From contig JAEPQK010000004.1 of NCBI GenBank assembly GCA_017640615.1, positions 372,001-436,000 of the forward strand: a stretch of DNA of 64,000 bases. Direction: 5' to 3'. Each line of letters begins with the position of its first letter. Position 1 is the first letter of the stretch. The translations under genes were made by a program, and so were the position numbers. The DNA comes from Rhizobiaceae bacterium. GTDB lineage: Bacteria; Pseudomonadota; Alphaproteobacteria; Rhizobiales; Rhizobiaceae. The notes beneath the pieces are model-generated. The model did no database searches, was not told where the DNA came from, and saw nothing but the letters and a program-made list of their open reading frames with translations. This document shows positions 62,592-64,000 of the stretch, one piece after another.

Positions 62592-63527
62592 TCAGGCGAT
62601 GTCGACGCGGCCTTCCGGGGCCGAAGCATCGATGCGGAAGTGACGTGCCTTTTCGACATCACCGTCGATCTGGCCGCCGAACTTCTTCCACATGAACGCG
62701 GCTGCGGCCTTCGGGTAGACATGCATGCCGTAGTCGTTGGTGGTTTTCGTGCCGACGCCGACCGTGCGGCGCAGGACACCATTGCCGTAGTGCACGGCGT
62801 AGGAATTCCAGATCGCCTTGGTCCAATGTTCCATCGCCACCGAGATGTTCAGGCAGTCATGGTTCTGCACACGGTGTGGCGCATAAAGCGGCCAGGTGAT
62901 CATGTTGCCCGGCTCGAGATCGACCTTGGTCGCATAGTCGTCGAACCAGTTCTGGTAGGCCAGATCTTCGTCGGTTTCGCGCAGCAGTATCTTTTCAACG
63001 CTCTGCGGGCTCATGAAGGCCTCCGAGCGAGGGTAAAGATAGACGCTCTTCACGCCCTCGATCTGCCACAGCGACTGGCCCTGAATATCGGCGTGATAGA
63101 AGACCTTGGCATTCGGCGACGAGATCAGAATGTGCATGTTGCGCTTGAAGGTCTTGAAGCCCGGCATGCGCGCTTCGAATTCGTCGAAGATTTCGTCAAG
63201 CAGCTTGCGGTACTCCGGCGACCAGTCCATCACGCGGCGCAAATTCATCCACATGCGGCCTTTCTCGATAGCCTTGATGGCATCCTTGCCGGACGCGCCG
63301 TCGAGCACACCATAGATGCGGTCGGGCCGGTCGGTTTCCACGCACATGGATTCCAGCCCGAGCTCGTTCGGCGGACAGTTGTCGATGAGCTTGGCGATTG
63401 CCGCGCGGGTAAATAGTCCTGTCTCACGCAGCGAATGCTGCAGCTGAACCAGCTCGCGGCCGAACAGCCGCTCATGGCGCTCTTCCCAGTTGGTGATGAT
63501 GTCCCGGTTCATAACCATCGAATTCAT
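62592..63527 (-). CDS. Cupin/JmjC-like protein, putative Fe(II)/2-oxoglutarate oxygenase
   Basis: 311-aa protein with the metal-binding pattern of JmjC/cupin_8 oxygenases: H145-x-D147 in FYHADIQGQ and a distal H218 in WPLYAPHRVQN; the intervening strand is WQIEGVKSVYLYP with Lys160. The N-terminal 130 residues are helical (NWEERHERLF, ERETG-type helix). The ATG at 63527 has AGGAG 8 bases upstream. Homologues are annotated as hypothetical or transcriptional regulators. A hydroxylase acting on a protein or on a surface-polysaccharide precursor is possible, but untested. It leads the flippase-acyltransferase set. Confidence 0.7.
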   Translation of the reverse strand: MNSMVMNRDIITNWEERHERLFGRELVQLQHSLRETGLFTRAAIAKLIDNCPPNELGLESMCVETDRPDRIYGVLDGASGKDAIKAIEKGRMWMNLRRVMDWSPEYRKLLDEIFDEFEARMPGFKTFKRNMHILISSPNAKVFYHADIQGQSLWQIEGVKSVYLYPRSEAFMSPQSVEKILLRETDEDLAYQNWFDDYATKVDLEPGNMITWPLYAPHRVQNHDCLNISVAMEHWTKAIWNSYAVHYGNGVLRRTVGVGTKTTNDYGMHVYPKAAAAFMWKKFGGQIDGDVEKARHFRIDASAPEGRVDIA

Positions 63528-63873
63528 GTGACACGCTCCTGTCGCTTTCGTCCTCGCCGGGCACGGCGATCGAGCCGCAGTCCGGATACCCGTCCCTGTC
63601 CCACTTGGGCACAAGGGCAGTGATATATCCCTGCGTATCGCGAAAACCGTACCGAACAGGTAATTCGACCGGCTCCGTTGAGGTGGCGGTTAACGGTGGG
63701 TTAAGTTCGCGCTTTCCAGATCGGAACGAAGCGTTGAAATTGCGCCGATTTTAGCCATTGCGGGCTAAAACACGCTCTTCGCGCCATGGGCGGGATGGAT
63801 AAGCGCCGTGACGCAGAAAAGTTAGTTTGCGGCACGCGCTTGTTCCGAAAGAGAACAGCCCGTTCTGGAAGAA
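63528..63873. other. Intergenic region, no gene seen
   Basis: 346 bp upstream of the JmjC-like gene without a believable reading frame. It holds one AT-rich inverted repeat, TTTTAGCC-N6-GGCTAAAA at 63749-63770, which could be an operator or the remains of a terminator. Promoters of the minus-strand gene at 63527 would lie in 63530-63700. Confidence 0.4.
63749..63770. repeat. 8-bp inverted repeat TTTTAGCC/GGCTAAAA
   Basis: A perfect inverted repeat with a 6-bp loop in the spacer between the JmjC-like gene and the partial gene at the window edge. On the minus strand it could be the stem of a terminator of the partial gene: the 3' arm ends in four As on the plus strand, four Ts on the minus. 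Confidence 0.4.
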
Positions 63874-64000
63874 CTAACCGTAACGGCGAAGGTCCCGATT
63901 TGATCGCTGGCTCGCCGAGGAGCGCTTTGGTTGCGCATAGCGGTCCGGTTTGAAGCCATTGGCCGCATACCCGTCGTCCTCATCCTGCCAGTCGTCGAGC
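63874..64000 (-). CDS. C-terminal end of an unidentified gene (cut by window edge)
   Basis: On the minus strand the frame from the window end to the TAG at 63874 encodes about 42 residues ending in a basic tail (DRYAQPKRSSASQRSNRDLRRYG) after an acidic stretch (DDWQDEDDGYAANGFK). The composition looks like a disordered C-terminus of a real protein, but no family can be named from it. It lies upstream of, and in the same direction as, the flippase group. Confidence 0.4.
   Translation of the reverse strand, partial: LDDWQDEDDGYAANGFKPDRYAQPKRSSASQRSNRDLRRYG

Overview
The window looks like chromosome from an alphaproteobacterium of the order Hyphomicrobiales, most like the Mesorhizobium/Phyllobacteriaceae group. 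This rests on the high GC content, the many ABC and TRAP uptake operons each beside its own regulator, and the housekeeping order murA - DUF2948 - hisD - UPF0262 - LMW phosphatase - infA - maf - yacG - tRNA-Phe, which I know from that order. The assignment is by recognition, not by a database search.

Positions 1-53011 are a mosaic of catabolic islands. (1) 1-4189: the 3' part of a sugar-type ABC operon with two permeases, a small two-helix membrane protein and two different ATPases. (2) 4268-13780: a sugar or sugar-acid region with a DMT exporter, a 2-hydroxyacid dehydrogenase (plus a detached copy of its 3' end), a GntR/FadR regulator, an enolase-superfamily enzyme, three TIM-barrel isomerase/epimerase proteins, a Gfo/Idh/MocA dehydrogenase and an RpiR regulator. 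The divergent spacer 9270-9640 carries three palindromes of the FadR-GntR type. (3) 13939-21662: a seven-gene operon with an N-formylglutamate amidohydrolase-like protein, a DctQM-SBP TRAP transporter, a glutamine-synthetase-like ligase, an aldehyde dehydrogenase and an iron alcohol dehydrogenase. The set suggests catabolism of an amine or amino alcohol through gamma-glutamyl intermediates. (4) 21686-32520: a nine-gene minus-strand sugar-acid operon (aldolase/dehydratase, MR/MLE dehydratase, ABC importer, epimerase-type SDR, an IclR-SMP30 fusion, SDR) divergent from dgoK. (5) 32538-38002: LysR, a TAXI-type TRAP transporter and a split AtuA pair. (6) 38134-53011: an XRE-cupin regulator, an oligopeptide-type ABC transporter, a GAF protein, hydantoinase/oxoprolinase A and B, an Asp/Glu racemase, an M24 peptidase, an MDR oxidoreductase and a second hydantoinase B, consistent with uptake and opening of a cyclic amide.

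Positions 53041-58845 hold the housekeeping block on the minus strand. tRNA-Thr follows on the plus strand, then a BrnT/BrnA toxin-antitoxin locus whose toxin reading frame is broken by one missing base. The last 4 kb carry a minus-strand surface-polysaccharide group: a protein with a JmjC-like HxD...H motif, a Wzx-type flippase, a FemAB/GNAT-like acyltransferase and the C-terminal end of one more gene.

The points most worth a second look are the IclR-SMP30 lactonase fusion, the putative gamma-glutamyl pathway, the perfect 18-bp inverted repeat before the XRE-cupin gene, the palindromes at 9347-9594, GC hairpins placed directly after three different binding-protein genes, the frameshifted BrnT with intact BrnA, and the duplicated dehydrogenase tail.
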